Source: Vibrio sp. 10N.286.49.B3 (GTDB lineage Bacteria > Pseudomonadota > Gammaproteobacteria > Enterobacterales > Vibrionaceae). Taken from it: DNA of 64,000 nucleotides. Location of the stretch: NCBI RefSeq assembly GCF_002873395.1, contig NZ_MCUV01000018.1:38782-102781 (forward strand), written 5' to 3'. The position numbers and the translations under genes were made by a program. Below, in pieces: positions 19,612 to 30,065 of the stretch (its first letter is position 1; every line of letters starts with the position of its first letter). Under the pieces are notes generated by a model that was not told where the DNA came from, searched no databases, and saw nothing but the letters and a program-made list of their open reading frames with translations.

Positions 19612-20345
19612 TAATGTGTCAGTATCTGTTGTAAGAAAGCCTGGGTTCGAGCGTTCTTAGGGTTAGAGAAGAGTTGTGCTGGTGGAGCGACTTCAATGAT
19701 CTCGCCTTGATCCATAAAGATAACGCTATCGGCGACTTTTTTAGCAAAGCCCATTTCATGCGTCACACAAACCATGGTGATATTCTCATCGGCTAACTCG
19801 ATCATCACATCAAGCACTTCATTGATCATTTCTGGATCAAGTGCGGATGTTGGCTCATCAAAAAGGAGCAACTCTGGCTGCATGCATAAAGAACGGGCAA
19901 TAGCGACACGTTGCTGCTGCCCACCAGATAGTTGAATCGGGTATTTATCAGCTTGTTCTTCGATTTTAACGCGTCGTAAATAGTGCATTGCACGCTGTTG
20001 TGCATCAATTCGAGACATTTTTAAGGTGCGCTGTGGGGCGAGTGCCAAATTTTCAAGAATGGTTAAATGTGGGAAAAGATGAAAATGCTGAAAGACCATA
20101 CCAACTCTTCCAGGGGCTATTTTGTGTTGTTGAATATCCTGATCAAAAACCGATAGTTGACCTTGTTGAAAAGACTCTAACTGATTGAAACAACGTAAAA
20201 GCGATGATTTCCCCGATCCTGAAGGACCACAAATAACGACGATCTCACCTTGATTTACGGTGAGATTAATATTTTTTAAAGCATGAAAATCATCATACCA
20301 CTTATGAAGTTGCGTGCAGTTGACGATAGCTGTTGTTAAAGGCAA
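19611..20345 (-). CDS. Polar amino acid ABC transporter ATP-binding protein
   Basis: 244-residue GlnQ/GltL-type ATPase. Walker [11 protein letters not shown]-loop [12 protein letters not shown], signature LSGGQQQR, Walker [13 protein letters not shown], and switch His in CVTHEMGFA; all intact. First gene of the four-gene importer operon, whose order (ATPase, permease, binding protein, permease) differs from the common gltIJKL order. Confidence 0.9.
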   Translation of the reverse strand: MPLTTAIVNCTQLHKWYDDFHALKNINLTVNQGEIVVICGPSGSGKSSLLRCFNQLESFQQGQLSVFDQDIQQHKIAPGRVGMVFQHFHLFPHLTILENLALAPQRTLKMSRIDAQQRAMHYLRRVKIEEQADKYPIQLSGGQQQRVAIARSLCMQPELLLFDEPTSALDPEMINEVLDVMIELADENITMVCVTHEMGFAKKVADSVIFMDQGEIIEVAPPAQLFSNPKNARTQAFLQQILTH

Positions 20346-20439
20346 GCTAAATACTCAATCTATAGATATTAATTAAATATTAACAATAACTTATCATATT
20401 TACTAAGGTTTTCTGTGGTATCTATAAACTTGAGCAAAA

Positions 20440-20478
20440 AAATAACCGCTACTAGTTAGTGCTAAATAGCGGTTTTAT
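20440..20478. terminator. Terminator of the alcohol dehydrogenase gene
   Basis: AACCGCTA (20444-20451) pairs with TAGCGGTT (20467-20474). Read on the minus strand the stem is followed by a run of T, as expected at the end of the gene at 20497. Confidence 0.7.
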
Positions 20479-20496
20479 CATTTTTGATCTTAATGG

Positions 20497-21645
20497 TTAT
20501 GCGAACGCTTCATTGAGAATTTCACGCGTTTTATCTATGGTTATTGATTGGTTCTCACCAAGCTTGGTAAAGCCGTGGGCTGTTAGCTGGTTAGTTACGA
20601 TATCAATCGCTTCCGTTTTGCTTTCAGCGTACCCACTCAGTTTAGTTGGTACGTTTAAGCTAAGGTAGAACTGTTCAATGGCATCAACAGTGCGCTCTGC
20701 AAGATCATCACTAGCACTTAAATTAAAGACGTTACGTCCCATTTGCTCTAGCTTGGCACGTTTAAACTCCATCTGATTACGTAATAAAGATGGTTGGACG
20801 ATAACTAAAGAGCGAGCATGGTCAACATGCCACTGGGCTGTTAATTCATGACCAATCATGTGAGTTGCCCAATCTTGAGGCACGCCAGAACCAATTAAGC
20901 CATTTAGTGCTTGGTTAGCCGTCCACATCAGGTTTGCACGCCACGCATCATTATCGCGTTGGTCATATTGTGCACCCAGTGTGAGCAGGTTTTTCAATAA
21001 TGTTTCAGCGTAACCATCTTGTACCATCGCACCCGTTGGGGTTGTTAAGTATTGCTCACACGTATGAACCCACGCATCAAGAATGCCATTAATGAGTTGG
21101 CGTTCAGGGAGTGTCTTCATTACATCCGGATCCATAACGGCAAATTTAGGCTGAACGAGTGGAGACATGAAAGCTAATTTATCTTTCGTTTCAGCACGAG
21201 TAATTACCGCGCCTTGATTTGATTCAGAACCCGTTGCTGGTAGTGTCAGGATCGCACCGATAGGGGTTGCTGCATTAACCGATGCTTTGCCTTGTAAAAT
21301 GTCCCAACCATCGCCAGCGTATTGAGCGGCAGCAGCAATATACTTTGAGCCATCAATAACAGAACCACCACCAACAGCAAGAATGAAATCAATATCTTGC
21401 TCCTTAACGATTGCCACTGCCTTATCGAGTGTCTCTTTGGTTGGGTTAGGTTCAATGCCAGAAAATTCAGACCAAGTATGATTCGATAAAGCCGCAGTTA
21501 CTTGGTCATAAACACCATTATTTTTGATCGAGCCACCACCATAAACAACTAATACCTTACTCTCATTGGAGATAGCATTCGTGATTGCCGCTATTTGACC
21601 TTGACCGAAGTGAATCTGTGTAGGATTAACGTATGAGAATTGCAT
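20497..21645 (-). CDS. Iron-containing alcohol dehydrogenase, YqhD-like
   Basis: 382-residue Fe-ADH family enzyme that likely reduces aldehydes with NADPH. N-terminal Rossmann-like domain with GGGSIKNNGVYDQV, the segment typical of the NADPH-preferring YqhD/butanol dehydrogenase group, and AVGGGSVIDGSKYIAAA. The helical C-terminal domain supplies metal ligands: DAWVHTCEQYL and HMIGHELTAQWHVDHA (several His). GAGG lies 9 bp before the ATG. A monocistronic gene with its own terminator. Confidence 0.88.
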   Translation of the reverse strand: MQFSYVNPTQIHFGQGQIAAITNAISNESKVLVVYGGGSIKNNGVYDQVTAALSNHTWSEFSGIEPNPTKETLDKAVAIVKEQDIDFILAVGGGSVIDGSKYIAAAAQYAGDGWDILQGKASVNAATPIGAILTLPATGSESNQGAVITRAETKDKLAFMSPLVQPKFAVMDPDVMKTLPERQLINGILDAWVHTCEQYLTTPTGAMVQDGYAETLLKNLLTLGAQYDQRDNDAWRANLMWTANQALNGLIGSGVPQDWATHMIGHELTAQWHVDHARSLVIVQPSLLRNQMEFKRAKLEQMGRNVFNLSASDDLAERTVDAIEQFYLSLNVPTKLSGYAESKTEAIDIVTNQLTAHGFTKLGENQSITIDKTREILNEAFA

Positions 21646-21802
21646 AATTTATGACCTCAGTTAGACTTTAAAAGTATCAACGCATTATTATATTAAGCAT
21701 CATAGACTTACGTTGGTCACTATGAAAGCTTAAATATCAAATCTATGATTGCGTTAATACTTTTTATATTTTGACTGAATAAAAAGGGTAGAGGTGCGGC
21801 TA

Positions 21803-23020
21803 TTACTCAAACTGATAGCTTTCTGGTACGACAATTATGCCCGCTGGTGAAATATGGAAACGCTGTGCATCTTCTTCAGGGTGAATACCAATACAGGTAT
21901 GCGCAGGGATTTTCACATGTTTATCGATAATGCAGTTTTGTAACTGACAACCAGCACCGACTTCCACATTATCAAATAAAATACAGCCATTAACTGTTGC
22001 TGCATCATCGATTCTGACGTTAGACGATAAGATTGAGCGATGTACAGAACCACCTGAATTCACCACACCATTGGAAATAATCGAATTAATAAATATGCCT
22101 TCGTTACCTGTTGCTGAAGAAACCGTTCTTGCTGGTGGATATTGCGGTTCATAAGTTCGAATCCCCCAGTTTCTTTGGTATAAGTCCATTGGTGGAACCG
22201 GTTCTAACAAATCCATATTTGATTCATAATAGGAATCTATTGTACCGACATCTCTCCAATAACAATCATTAGAGACACGACCTGCTTCATTACAGAACTG
22301 GTAAGCGTAAACGCCTTCCTTTTCAATGAGTTTAGGAATGATATTCTTGCCAAAATCATGCTCTGAAGACGCTATTTGTGCGTCATCTTCTAAAGACTTA
22401 TTAAGGGCATCCATTGAGAAAATATAAATGCCCATAGAGGCTAGGCTATGACTTGGGTTCGATTGTAGGGGAGTCGGATGCTCAGGCTTTTCAACGAAAT
22501 CTGTTATTTGCATTTGATCATTGGTTGCCATAATACCAAACTCACGTGCTTGATCGATAGGCACTTCCATACAGGCAACAGTAAGCTTGGCGTTGGTTTT
22601 TTTGTGTTGTTCAAGCATGGCGTTGTAATCCATTCGGTAGATATGATCACCTGATAAAACAACGATATATTTTGCATCACTACGAGATAGTAACCACTGG
22701 TTCTGATAAATAGCATCCGCAGTCCCTTCATACCAAGTATTACCTTTACGCATTTGAGGTGGTACCGCAGTAATGTATTCACCAAGTTCAGGATTAAACA
22801 GTGACCAACCATCTCTAAGGTGTTTTTGTAAAGAGTGAGACTTATATTGAGTCAGGACTAAAATTCGACGTAGACCAGAATGAAGGCAATTGGTTAAGGC
22901 AAAATCAATGATGCGATACTTACCGCCAAAAGGGACAGCGGGTTTTGTTCTATTATCAGTAAGTGGACTTAATCTTGAACCTACACCGCCAGCTAAAATA
23001 ATGGTAAGTGTGTCTTGCAT
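21803..23020 (-). CDS. glgC: Glucose-1-phosphate adenylyltransferase (GlgC)
   Basis: Makes ADP-glucose for glycogen synthesis. About 405 residues: N-terminal nucleotidyltransferase domain (ILAGGVGSRLSPLTDNRTKPAVPFGG in two parts, then SGDHIYRMDY) and a C-terminal left-handed beta-helix with hexapeptide repeats. I choose ATG 23020 (MQDT) over 23032, because a GGAG motif lies 7 bp before it while the upstream ATG has none. It stands alone, not in a glgBXCAP cluster, so it may be a second copy. Confidence 0.92.
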   Translation of the reverse strand: MQDTLTIILAGGVGSRLSPLTDNRTKPAVPFGGKYRIIDFALTNCLHSGLRRILVLTQYKSHSLQKHLRDGWSLFNPELGEYITAVPPQMRKGNTWYEGTADAIYQNQWLLSRSDAKYIVVLSGDHIYRMDYNAMLEQHKKTNAKLTVACMEVPIDQAREFGIMATNDQMQITDFVEKPEHPTPLQSNPSHSLASMGIYIFSMDALNKSLEDDAQIASSEHDFGKNIIPKLIEKEGVYAYQFCNEAGRVSNDCYWRDVGTIDSYYESNMDLLEPVPPMDLYQRNWGIRTYEPQYPPARTVSSATGNEGIFINSIISNGVVNSGGSVHRSILSSNVRIDDAATVNGCILFDNVEVGAGCQLQNCIIDKHVKIPAHTCIGIHPEEDAQRFHISPAGIIVVPESYQFE

Positions 23021-23210
23021 GTCTTGCTCCATATTTGTTCAATATTAGTTATATAGAATAGAGCAAGAAATACGCCATTAATATGCAACAAGATACAATT
23101 GGTGTTTTTATCTTATAGATCAAATTATTGCGAGATAAAGGTCGGTAAAGCTGAGTTGGGTATGGAAGATCATAATGGTGCACTATAAATGATGTGCACT
23201 ATTATGGGGA

Positions 23211-25151
23211 TTAAGCAATGTAAGAGAGCTCATCACTAGAAAAAATGGAGATACAATCTTTGCCAGTCGTTTTGGATTCATAGAGTGCTAAGTCAGCACA
23301 TTTATATGAGTGTGCAGAACTGGTTGCTATATTCGTTAAACCACCACTGATGGTAATATTGTGGCTCGTATCTCGACTGATTGCCGCTCTTAATCGATTA
23401 AGCACAACATAGGCTTCCTCAATAGAGGTGTGAGGTAATATTAAGCCAAACTCTTCGCCACCGATACGAGCAATGAAATCCGTTTCTCGACACTCTCTTT
23501 GTAAAATTCGAGCGACTTGTTTAATCGTCTTATCACCTTCGTCATGACCTAGTTGATCATTAATAGGCTTAAAGTTATCAATATCAATAATGGCGAGACA
23601 GGCTTCACTTTTATCTGGGTATCGATTGGCTCTAATGTGTTCATTGTTGAGTTCGATATCAAACTTACGGCGATTCCAGCAATTGGCAAGCGCATCTTTT
23701 TCACTCAATTCACGCAATCTGTTTTCAAGCTTTTTACGCTCTGTGATATCGACAAATGAAGCTACATAAAACTGAATAACTTTATTAGCATCTCGGATTG
23801 TTTGTATGCGTAGAATCTCAGTAATTAACTCGCCGTTTTTGTGTTGGTTAACCACTTCACCTTGCCATATACCCTTTTCTTGTAGCTCTTTCCACATCTG
23901 AATAAAAAATTCTTGGCGATGTTTTCCAGAAGAGAAGACAGAAGGTTGCTGACCTATGACATCGGAAAGAGTAAAGCCACTTAAACGAGTAAACTCTTGG
24001 TTAACCTTAACAATTCGATTATTTTTGTCGGTAACAATCATGGCTGACATTCCATTCATGGCAGCCTGAGCAAGTTGATTATCGATGGATTTTTTCTTGT
24101 GATTAGTATGCCAGAAGGTAAACCAAGAAGTTAGGCACATAATCAGTATAAATAGAATGACACTTTTTTCATACAAAGTTTGTTGAGCATTTGCGAGTAA
24201 TTCATTAAAGCTATCTTCTTTAATGGCAATAAGAATATAGAGAGGCTCTTGGCTTTCGTGCACTAATAGAGAGTTTAATTGAGTAAAAGCATACCATTGG
24301 TCATGATGATAATATTGCCCTTTTGCTTGGCTATTCATCATATCCCATAGGGGCTTATTTTGAATTGCAAGGGTTTGAGTCGCTCGTGCTGGGATGATGT
24401 TACCGAAGGCACTATCAAGGTCATCGCCCATTAAAGTATAGCCATCGTCATTAATTAGCGATAAGGAGACATCACTATCTCTATTGAATTGGATTTGATT
24501 GAATATCTCAGAGATTGAGAGGTTAGCAATTAAATAGCCGACATTTTCTTCGTGACGATCAATGGATTTAATAATACGAAATGTGGGCGTAAATGGTTGA
24601 ACATAGACACCATGTTCCATTTCATAATCAATACCAAAGGTGTCAACTGAGTCGGTTCGTAATGTTTTAGCAAAGCGAAAATAATCACGGTGAAATTTAT
24701 TTTGTAGTTGTTCATCAGGGACAACCTCAGATGTTTTACCATCATAATTAACGCGAATCTTTTCCATCCCTTGGCTATCGAATAGTCTTAGTTGAGAGTA
24801 ATAGCGTTGAGTGCTGGTGATCATTTTCCATATATCACTGACTGCTTCTTTATTTTCGACAGTAGGTGAAGCAATAACACGATTAAAACTGCGCGATGAG
24901 ACTAATTCATTAACGGATGAATCAATATTCAAAACAATTTGATTTAACTGATGAAGGGTGTAGGTAATTTGATCTTGGCTGCGTTGCTGAAGGTTGGCAA
25001 TATAACTGTTATGAACGCGGTCATACTCATTGATAATATATAAGCTTGGTACTATCCCTAAGGCAAAAAGGGTAATAATAAAGCGAAAGCTTATACTAAT
25101 ATAATGAGACAATGTAGACACTCCTGAATATGGAGATCTATTATAAATCAA
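23211..25151 (-). CDS. Cache-PAS-GGDEF diguanylate cyclase
   Basis: 646 residues. Helix at about 22-44, a periplasmic dCache-like region up to about 325, a second helix near 328-350, a PAS domain (about 357-475, with DITERKKLE at its end) and GGDEF (about 480-640). The active site is intact (ARIGGEEFGLI), and the inhibitory site RETD sits five residues before it, so this should be an active, product-inhibited cyclase. It may supply the c-di-GMP that the HD-GYP and EAL proteins in this window degrade. The start is uncertain; the frame can begin later. Confidence 0.87.
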   Translation of the reverse strand: MIYNRSPYSGVSTLSHYISISFRFIITLFALGIVPSLYIINEYDRVHNSYIANLQQRSQDQITYTLHQLNQIVLNIDSSVNELVSSRSFNRVIASPTVENKEAVSDIWKMITSTQRYYSQLRLFDSQGMEKIRVNYDGKTSEVVPDEQLQNKFHRDYFRFAKTLRTDSVDTFGIDYEMEHGVYVQPFTPTFRIIKSIDRHEENVGYLIANLSISEIFNQIQFNRDSDVSLSLINDDGYTLMGDDLDSAFGNIIPARATQTLAIQNKPLWDMMNSQAKGQYYHHDQWYAFTQLNSLLVHESQEPLYILIAIKEDSFNELLANAQQTLYEKSVILFILIMCLTSWFTFWHTNHKKKSIDNQLAQAAMNGMSAMIVTDKNNRIVKVNQEFTRLSGFTLSDVIGQQPSVFSSGKHRQEFFIQMWKELQEKGIWQGEVVNQHKNGELITEILRIQTIRDANKVIQFYVASFVDITERKKLENRLRELSEKDALANCWNRRKFDIELNNEHIRANRYPDKSEACLAIIDIDNFKPINDQLGHDEGDKTIKQVARILQRECRETDFIARIGGEEFGLILPHTSIEEAYVVLNRLRAAISRDTSHNITISGGLTNIATSSAHSYKCADLALYESKTTGKDCISIFSSDELSYIA

Positions 25152-25289
25152 AATACAGGGTTTTTATGTGATCTTTGTTCCATAAGTGAGCAATTTACTT
25201 GTAATTTATGCAAGTAGCGACTAGCAATAATAAGACTACTAAATGAAAATCCAATAGCCTTATATTTAAACAATAGATACGTTACAAGC

Positions 25290-27038
25290 TTATGATATTC
25301 CCGTAACATTACCTTGTGCATCGATATCTAAGTTCATAAATGCAGGCTTATCTGGCAATCCAGGCATTGTCATTACATTACCGCACAGTGCATAAATAAA
25401 CTGAGCACCTGCACAAAGTTTAAGTTCTCTAATATGCACATTAAAGCCACGTGGTGCTGCTTTAATTGATGGGTCAGTAGTGATCGATAATGGTGTTTTT
25501 GCCAGGCAAACGGCTAAGTGCTGATACCCTTGATGGGTGAATTGCTGTAATTGCTGTTTTGCCGTATCCGATAGCGTTACCATTGATGCGCCATAACCAA
25601 CTTCAGTAACAGCCATTAACTTCTCTTCAATTGACTGCTCTAATTGGTAAAGCGGCTTAAATTGGCTAGGCATTTTACAAGCTTCAATGACGTGTTTAGC
25701 AAGTTCAATAGCACCTTCACCACCTTGACCAAAAGCAGTACTGATGGCGACTTTGATAGTAGGATCTAAAGATTCGATTAGGTTTTTTAGGCTGCTTAAC
25801 TCTTCATCTGAGTCCTGCGGGAAGCGGTTAATGGCAATAACCGTTGGAACGCCATATTTTTTGACATTGTTTATGTGCCATTCCAAATTAGCAAATCCAG
25901 CGCTAAGTGCTTTATTGTCATCATTAAAAATGGAGTCAGGCAGTGGTGTACCAGGACGTAAGTCGTATAAGCCAGAGTTTGCCTTTAAACCGCGTAAAGT
26001 TGCCACAATCACCGCACAGTCCGGTGCTTTGTTTGCCGTTTGAGCTTTAATATTACACGCTTTCTCAAAGCCCATATCTGAGCCAAATCCACCTTCAGTT
26101 ACGACATAGTCCGATGTCTTAAGCGCTATTTTATCAGCAATGACTGAAGAGTTACCATGCGCTATGTTCGCAAAAGGACCGGCATGAATTAGGGTAGGGA
26201 CATGCTCTAGTGTTTGCATCAGTGTTGGCTCAATCGCATCTTTCATCGTTACGGCCATTGCACCTGCAACTTGCAAATCTTCCGTCGTTACAGGGTCACC
26301 ACTAAAAGTGTAGCCTATAACAATTTGACCGATACGTTTGCGCAGATCTTGAAGATCGGAGGCCAATGCTAAAATTGCCATTAACTCTGAGGCTGCTGAA
26401 ATATCAAAGCCCTCTTCGCGCTGATAGCCATTAATGGTTTTACCAGCTTCATTATGGCCAATTGAGATCATACGTAATGCACGATCATTATGGTCGACAA
26501 CACGCTTCCAACTAATTGAATTTGGATCGATCTGTAATGCGTTTAGTCCAGTACGTTGCTCAAACTTGTCATAGCCTTCACGTTGCTCATGATAAATACG
26601 GGCATCGATAGCAGCAGAGGCAAGATTATGTGCTGCAGTTACTGCGTGAATGTCACCGGTTAAATGAAGGTTGAGCTCTTCCATTGGTGTGACTTGTGAG
26701 TAACCACCACCAGCAGCCCCACCTTTTACACCAAATACTGGTCCCATAGAAGGTTGGCGGATACAAGCGGTAACCGATTGGTTCAGTTTTGCTAAGCCTT
26801 GAGCAAGACCTATTGTTGTTACCGTTTTACCTTCACCAAGCGGGGTTGGTGTAATTGCAGTAACAACGATTAACTTACCATCTTCTTTGTCTTTCAAGCG
26901 CTGGAGAGAAGTGAGGGATACTTTTGCTTTGTTATAACCTTGAGGGGTAATTTCATTTTCAAGTAAGCCCATGCCTTGAGCAACATCAGTTATTTTAGAA
27001 AGTGGGGTTTGTCGACAGATATCAATGTCAGATAGCAT
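25290..27038 (-). CDS. fhs: Formate--tetrahydrofolate ligase
   Basis: Cytosolic enzyme making 10-formyl-THF from formate, THF and ATP, for purine synthesis. About 582 residues, slightly longer than usual but in range. Seen: ATP-binding [34 protein letters not shown] in parts, and [15 protein letters not shown] start at ATG 27038 (MLSDID), with GAGG 7 bp upstream; the TTG at 27050 is unlikely. A PurR-like box lies 31 bp upstream, which fits control with the purine regulon. Confidence 0.93.
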   Translation of the reverse strand: MLSDIDICRQTPLSKITDVAQGMGLLENEITPQGYNKAKVSLTSLQRLKDKEDGKLIVVTAITPTPLGEGKTVTTIGLAQGLAKLNQSVTACIRQPSMGPVFGVKGGAAGGGYSQVTPMEELNLHLTGDIHAVTAAHNLASAAIDARIYHEQREGYDKFEQRTGLNALQIDPNSISWKRVVDHNDRALRMISIGHNEAGKTINGYQREEGFDISAASELMAILALASDLQDLRKRIGQIVIGYTFSGDPVTTEDLQVAGAMAVTMKDAIEPTLMQTLEHVPTLIHAGPFANIAHGNSSVIADKIALKTSDYVVTEGGFGSDMGFEKACNIKAQTANKAPDCAVIVATLRGLKANSGLYDLRPGTPLPDSIFNDDNKALSAGFANLEWHINNVKKYGVPTVIAINRFPQDSDEELSSLKNLIESLDPTIKVAISTAFGQGGEGAIELAKHVIEACKMPSQFKPLYQLEQSIEEKLMAVTEVGYGASMVTLSDTAKQQLQQFTHQGYQHLAVCLAKTPLSITTDPSIKAAPRGFNVHIRELKLCAGAQFIYALCGNVMTMPGLPDKPAFMNLDIDAQGNVTGIS

Positions 27039-27068
27039 AAAAGTCCTCAAATAACGCTTAAAGTAGAA

Positions 27069-27084
27069 AGGGAAACGTTTGCGT
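27069..27084. promoter_or_regulatory. PurR-like operator upstream of fhs
   Basis: On the minus strand this reads ACGCAAACGTTTCCCT, close to the PurR consensus ACGCAAACGTTTTCGT (13 of 16 by eye). It lies 31-46 bp before the fhs start. Confidence 0.7.
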
Positions 27085-27201
27085 GATGATAATACTCATA
27101 TAAAACGCTTTGTAAAGCTAAAATATAAGAGATAAATAAGCTTATCAAATCATGAGTTGTGTAAATATCTGTGCTTAATAGATTATTTATCTTTATGGAA
27201 A

Positions 27202-27226
27202 GAAAAAGGCCGCAAAAGCGACCTTA
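27202..27226 (-). terminator. Terminator of gsk
   Basis: Minus-strand AAGGTCGC TTTT GCGGCCTT hairpin (one G-U pair) followed by TTTC, 22 bp past the gsk stop. Confidence 0.7.
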
Positions 27227-27247
27227 ATAGTATTGTAGAAGGTTAGA

Positions 27248-28552
27248 TTAACGATCCCAATAAGCTTCTTCTAAGCTATCTTCACGCTCTGGTAGCGCGC
27301 GTGATAAACGTGGTGAGTGTTGAGTTAAAACCTCAAAACTTACACGGTTTGCATACTTACAGATCTGTGAAAGCGAAGAATAGGTTAAGCAAGTAAAGTC
27401 GTGCTTCTCTGAATCTTTTACATTCTTAATATGGAAGCTGTTAGCCGCCATATCATGAAGTAGTGCAGAAAGGGCACCATCACCAGCACCATTGGTGTTT
27501 TTGATTTCAGCAGGACCACCAAGGTAAGGACCAATGTGCGAGTACACTTTTAATGGATTCTGACAATCGTCTTTACGCATTGCACGGCTAAATTCATAGC
27601 GGTTAAATTCAGGGATCTTACCTTCAAGCAAAGGTAGTGCAGTATCACGCTTTGCTTCGTTGTCCGTGTAACCAGCCATGTATAAGCCACTTGGCCCAGC
27701 AGTACAAAGAACAAGATCAACCCAGTCCAATGCTTTATTTGCTGCAAGAAGTGGATCAGATTCACCGGTTAGTGCTTCACCTTCTTCTTCATTCATCGCA
27801 ACAATCGTTACATTTTCTTGGATGTACTCTTGCCACCACTTCGCATTGCCTTCAATAACGTACTTAGTGCCTAACGTTAATACAACAGGAACATCGTGCT
27901 TCTTCGCATATTCAACAGCACGTTGAACAGCTTGAGGCATTGGATCTTCCGGTTTACCACGCATCAGGTATGAAGAAACGACTAATGCAGACGCTTTTTC
28001 AAACACTTTCTCAGGAACACTATCCGGTTCAAGCTTGTTCATATGCCCTTCATTGATAGCGAAAGTACGTTCACCATCTTTAGTGATCAGGGTATAGCAG
28101 CGACCGATAGGACCATCTACTGTTTGTAGGTGGTTTAGGTTCATACGAGAAGAAGTGCGGCAAAGGTAGCGATAGCCGTATGAGCCAACTTCGATATTCT
28201 TTGACATAATACCAAGTAGAACCGATTTGCTATCTGCTAGTACTGAGTAGTTATGTAAAGTGTTGCCAATGGTATCACCTGGGTATTGGTGAGTAATCAA
28301 ACCTTCAGCTACCAAATCTTCATATAAAGCGTCAGCTTGGCTTTCTTCTAAAACAAGTGAGTGTCCTTTACTCAACTGATATTTAGCTAAAAACGCATCA
28401 TCGACTTGAGCTTCAATGTCGACAATAGTTTGACCGACCCCAATAATAATTGGTCGATGCAACTTTGGCATCTGCTGTGGTTGGTTAGCGAGTGGATCTT
28501 TAGCGCGAGTTGGGAAATAGTGTTTAGATTTGCGTTGACCAGGAAACTTCAT
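27248..28552 (-). CDS. gsk: Inosine/guanosine kinase
   Basis: PfkB-family nucleoside kinase of purine salvage (guanosine to GMP, inosine to IMP). 434 residues, the normal length. Features: start MKFPGQRKSKHYFPT, GVGQTIVDIEAQVDD, a GDTIGNTLHNY nucleoside-side segment, and the NTNGAGDGALSALLHD signature with the catalytic Asp. It lies just upstream of fhs on the same strand, so two purine-linked genes sit together, but a terminator separates them. Confidence 0.94.
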   Translation of the reverse strand: MKFPGQRKSKHYFPTRAKDPLANQPQQMPKLHRPIIIGVGQTIVDIEAQVDDAFLAKYQLSKGHSLVLEESQADALYEDLVAEGLITHQYPGDTIGNTLHNYSVLADSKSVLLGIMSKNIEVGSYGYRYLCRTSSRMNLNHLQTVDGPIGRCYTLITKDGERTFAINEGHMNKLEPDSVPEKVFEKASALVVSSYLMRGKPEDPMPQAVQRAVEYAKKHDVPVVLTLGTKYVIEGNAKWWQEYIQENVTIVAMNEEEGEALTGESDPLLAANKALDWVDLVLCTAGPSGLYMAGYTDNEAKRDTALPLLEGKIPEFNRYEFSRAMRKDDCQNPLKVYSHIGPYLGGPAEIKNTNGAGDGALSALLHDMAANSFHIKNVKDSEKHDFTCLTYSSLSQICKYANRVSFEVLTQHSPRLSRALPEREDSLEEAYWDR

Positions 28553-28654
28553 ATAAACATAAAATAGCTAGGAAATTTTGTGCATTGTATCACAAAACTT
28601 CCTCGGTTCTTTCATTTTTATTACATTGGCATGAATTTTACGCGATGTAATCCG

Positions 28655-29140
28655 CTACTGTTGGTTATCAATCACGGATGGATCTACATAAGCTTTTGTT
28701 CCCCATAGAGGAACCGTTGACAAACTATGCTTGAAACTACCTTCAGTTTCTTTGGTCGTATAGGAGACATAAAGCAGAGTTTGGTTTTCTGGATCGTAGA
28801 TACGGCGAACTTTCATTGTTTTAAAGAAGATGCTTTTGGATTTTTTAAATACCACCTCACCAGATTTACTCTTGTCGATGGCAGCGATCATCTCAGGGGT
28901 AATGTCACCTGTTTGACGACATGAAATCGAGCTATCACTAGGATCAGATAGACTAAGGTTGGCTTCAATCGAGGCAATGTGGCAAGTCACACCGCTAACT
29001 ACTTCATCTTTTAGAGAGCTGATTTTAATATCCTTCATGGTAAAGAGTCCTAATGAAACTCCTCCTACCTCACTATCAGAGCACCCCATAAGCAGAGTAG
29101 ATAGGCATGCCGCCAAGATTATCTTTTTCATATTAAACAT
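28655..29140 (-). CDS. creA: CreA family lipoprotein
   Basis: 161 residues. A lipobox (LLMGC) after a short hydrophobic stretch suggests a lipid-anchored periplasmic protein. The mature region carries the CreA pattern VGGVSLGLFTMKDIKI, GVTCHIASIEANLS, DPSDSSISCRQTG and, near the end, VYDPENQ-like RIYDPENQTLLYVSYT. The start could also be ATG 29131 (MKKII). The family has no firm function. Confidence 0.85.
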   Translation of the reverse strand: MFNMKKIILAACLSTLLMGCSDSEVGGVSLGLFTMKDIKISSLKDEVVSGVTCHIASIEANLSLSDPSDSSISCRQTGDITPEMIAAIDKSKSGEVVFKKSKSIFFKTMKVRRIYDPENQTLLYVSYTTKETEGSFKHSLSTVPLWGTKAYVDPSVIDNQQ

Positions 29141-29350
29141 TATCCAATTATGTAGTTACCTCAAGTGTAGGGCAGATATTGAGTGAAGTGAATGACTTAT
29201 CAAGTTTTATAACCCAGCTTTGACCAGCAATGAAATCAGTTTTCTGGCTAAAAAGCTGCTAAAGTGAGAGGTAAAGCAGTCTAGATGCTATTTATTGCGG
29301 GAAATAGGTGTTTCTCAGTGGATGAATAGCAAAAATAAGGTATAAAAAGA

Positions 29351-29851
29351 ATGAATCATCCCTTACCATCTGTAATAGACGATAAAAATCAATGGTTATT
29401 AGATCAAGTTAATGTCGAGTTTCCCACCAAAGAAAGTTTAATCGGGCGCGATCTCTACCAAACCGCTCTGACTGAAAAACAGTATAAGATGTGGTCTGGT
29501 GATACCAGTTTAGCCCCTGTGGTTGATGAACTCTATTTAGTCGATTTCCACCGTTTGACGATTATGTTTTCTATCTTGCAAGCTAAGCAATGGCCAGCAG
29601 AGCAAGATCAAGCCCACCTGATTGAGTTCTTCACACAAATTATTTTATCCGATGCACATCAACTTTATGTCGGCTTTCATGGTAATACACCCGTGACAGC
29701 AGCCATCGTGACAGATAAAGATGAATCGGTACTTATTTCTGATATTGTCATCCCACCAACAGATAATGCGCAGTTCAAATCCTCATTCTGCCAACAAATC
29801 TTAACGTTAAAAGAAAATGTTAACCTTGATAATCTATGGGTTGAAGTTTAA
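29351..29851 (+). CDS. Conserved hypothetical protein, possibly GNAT-like
   Basis: 166 residues that I do not recognise. No signal peptide or membrane helix. The C-terminal half (LYVGFHGNTPVTAAIVTDKDESVLISDIVIP) has the alternating pattern of an acetyltransferase-like sheet, but no clear acetyl-CoA loop. A weak purine-rich stretch (AATAAGGTATAAAAAGA) precedes the ATG. It stands alone between creA and the HAD gene. Codon use looks like its neighbours. Confidence 0.7.
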   Translation: MNHPLPSVIDDKNQWLLDQVNVEFPTKESLIGRDLYQTALTEKQYKMWSGDTSLAPVVDELYLVDFHRLTIMFSILQAKQWPAEQDQAHLIEFFTQIILSDAHQLYVGFHGNTPVTAAIVTDKDESVLISDIVIPPTDNAQFKSSFCQQILTLKENVNLDNLWVEV

Positions 29852-30065
29852 TCTTTTATAAAAAAGAACCTTAGTGAAAATATAAAGCTGATAAGTTATC
29901 TAATAAGCTTAAAATGAGTTTTGAAGCAGTTTGTCGTTAAATTGTGACTAATATGGAACTTATTTTATAAAGTGTGGTTTAACTTATCAGTTTTTAGCCC
30001 CTCTGACATTACAATCCACATTCCTCCGTTAAGCTCATAACTCAATATCCAATATAGGGTTGTGT

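Noticed and set aside
27039..27247. Riboswitch upstream of fhs
   Set aside because: No conserved riboswitch core seen; the PurR-like box explains regulation better.
27550..27926. ORFs of 71-82 residues on both strands inside gsk
   Set aside because: Fully inside the well-recognised kinase gene; shadows of its codon pattern.
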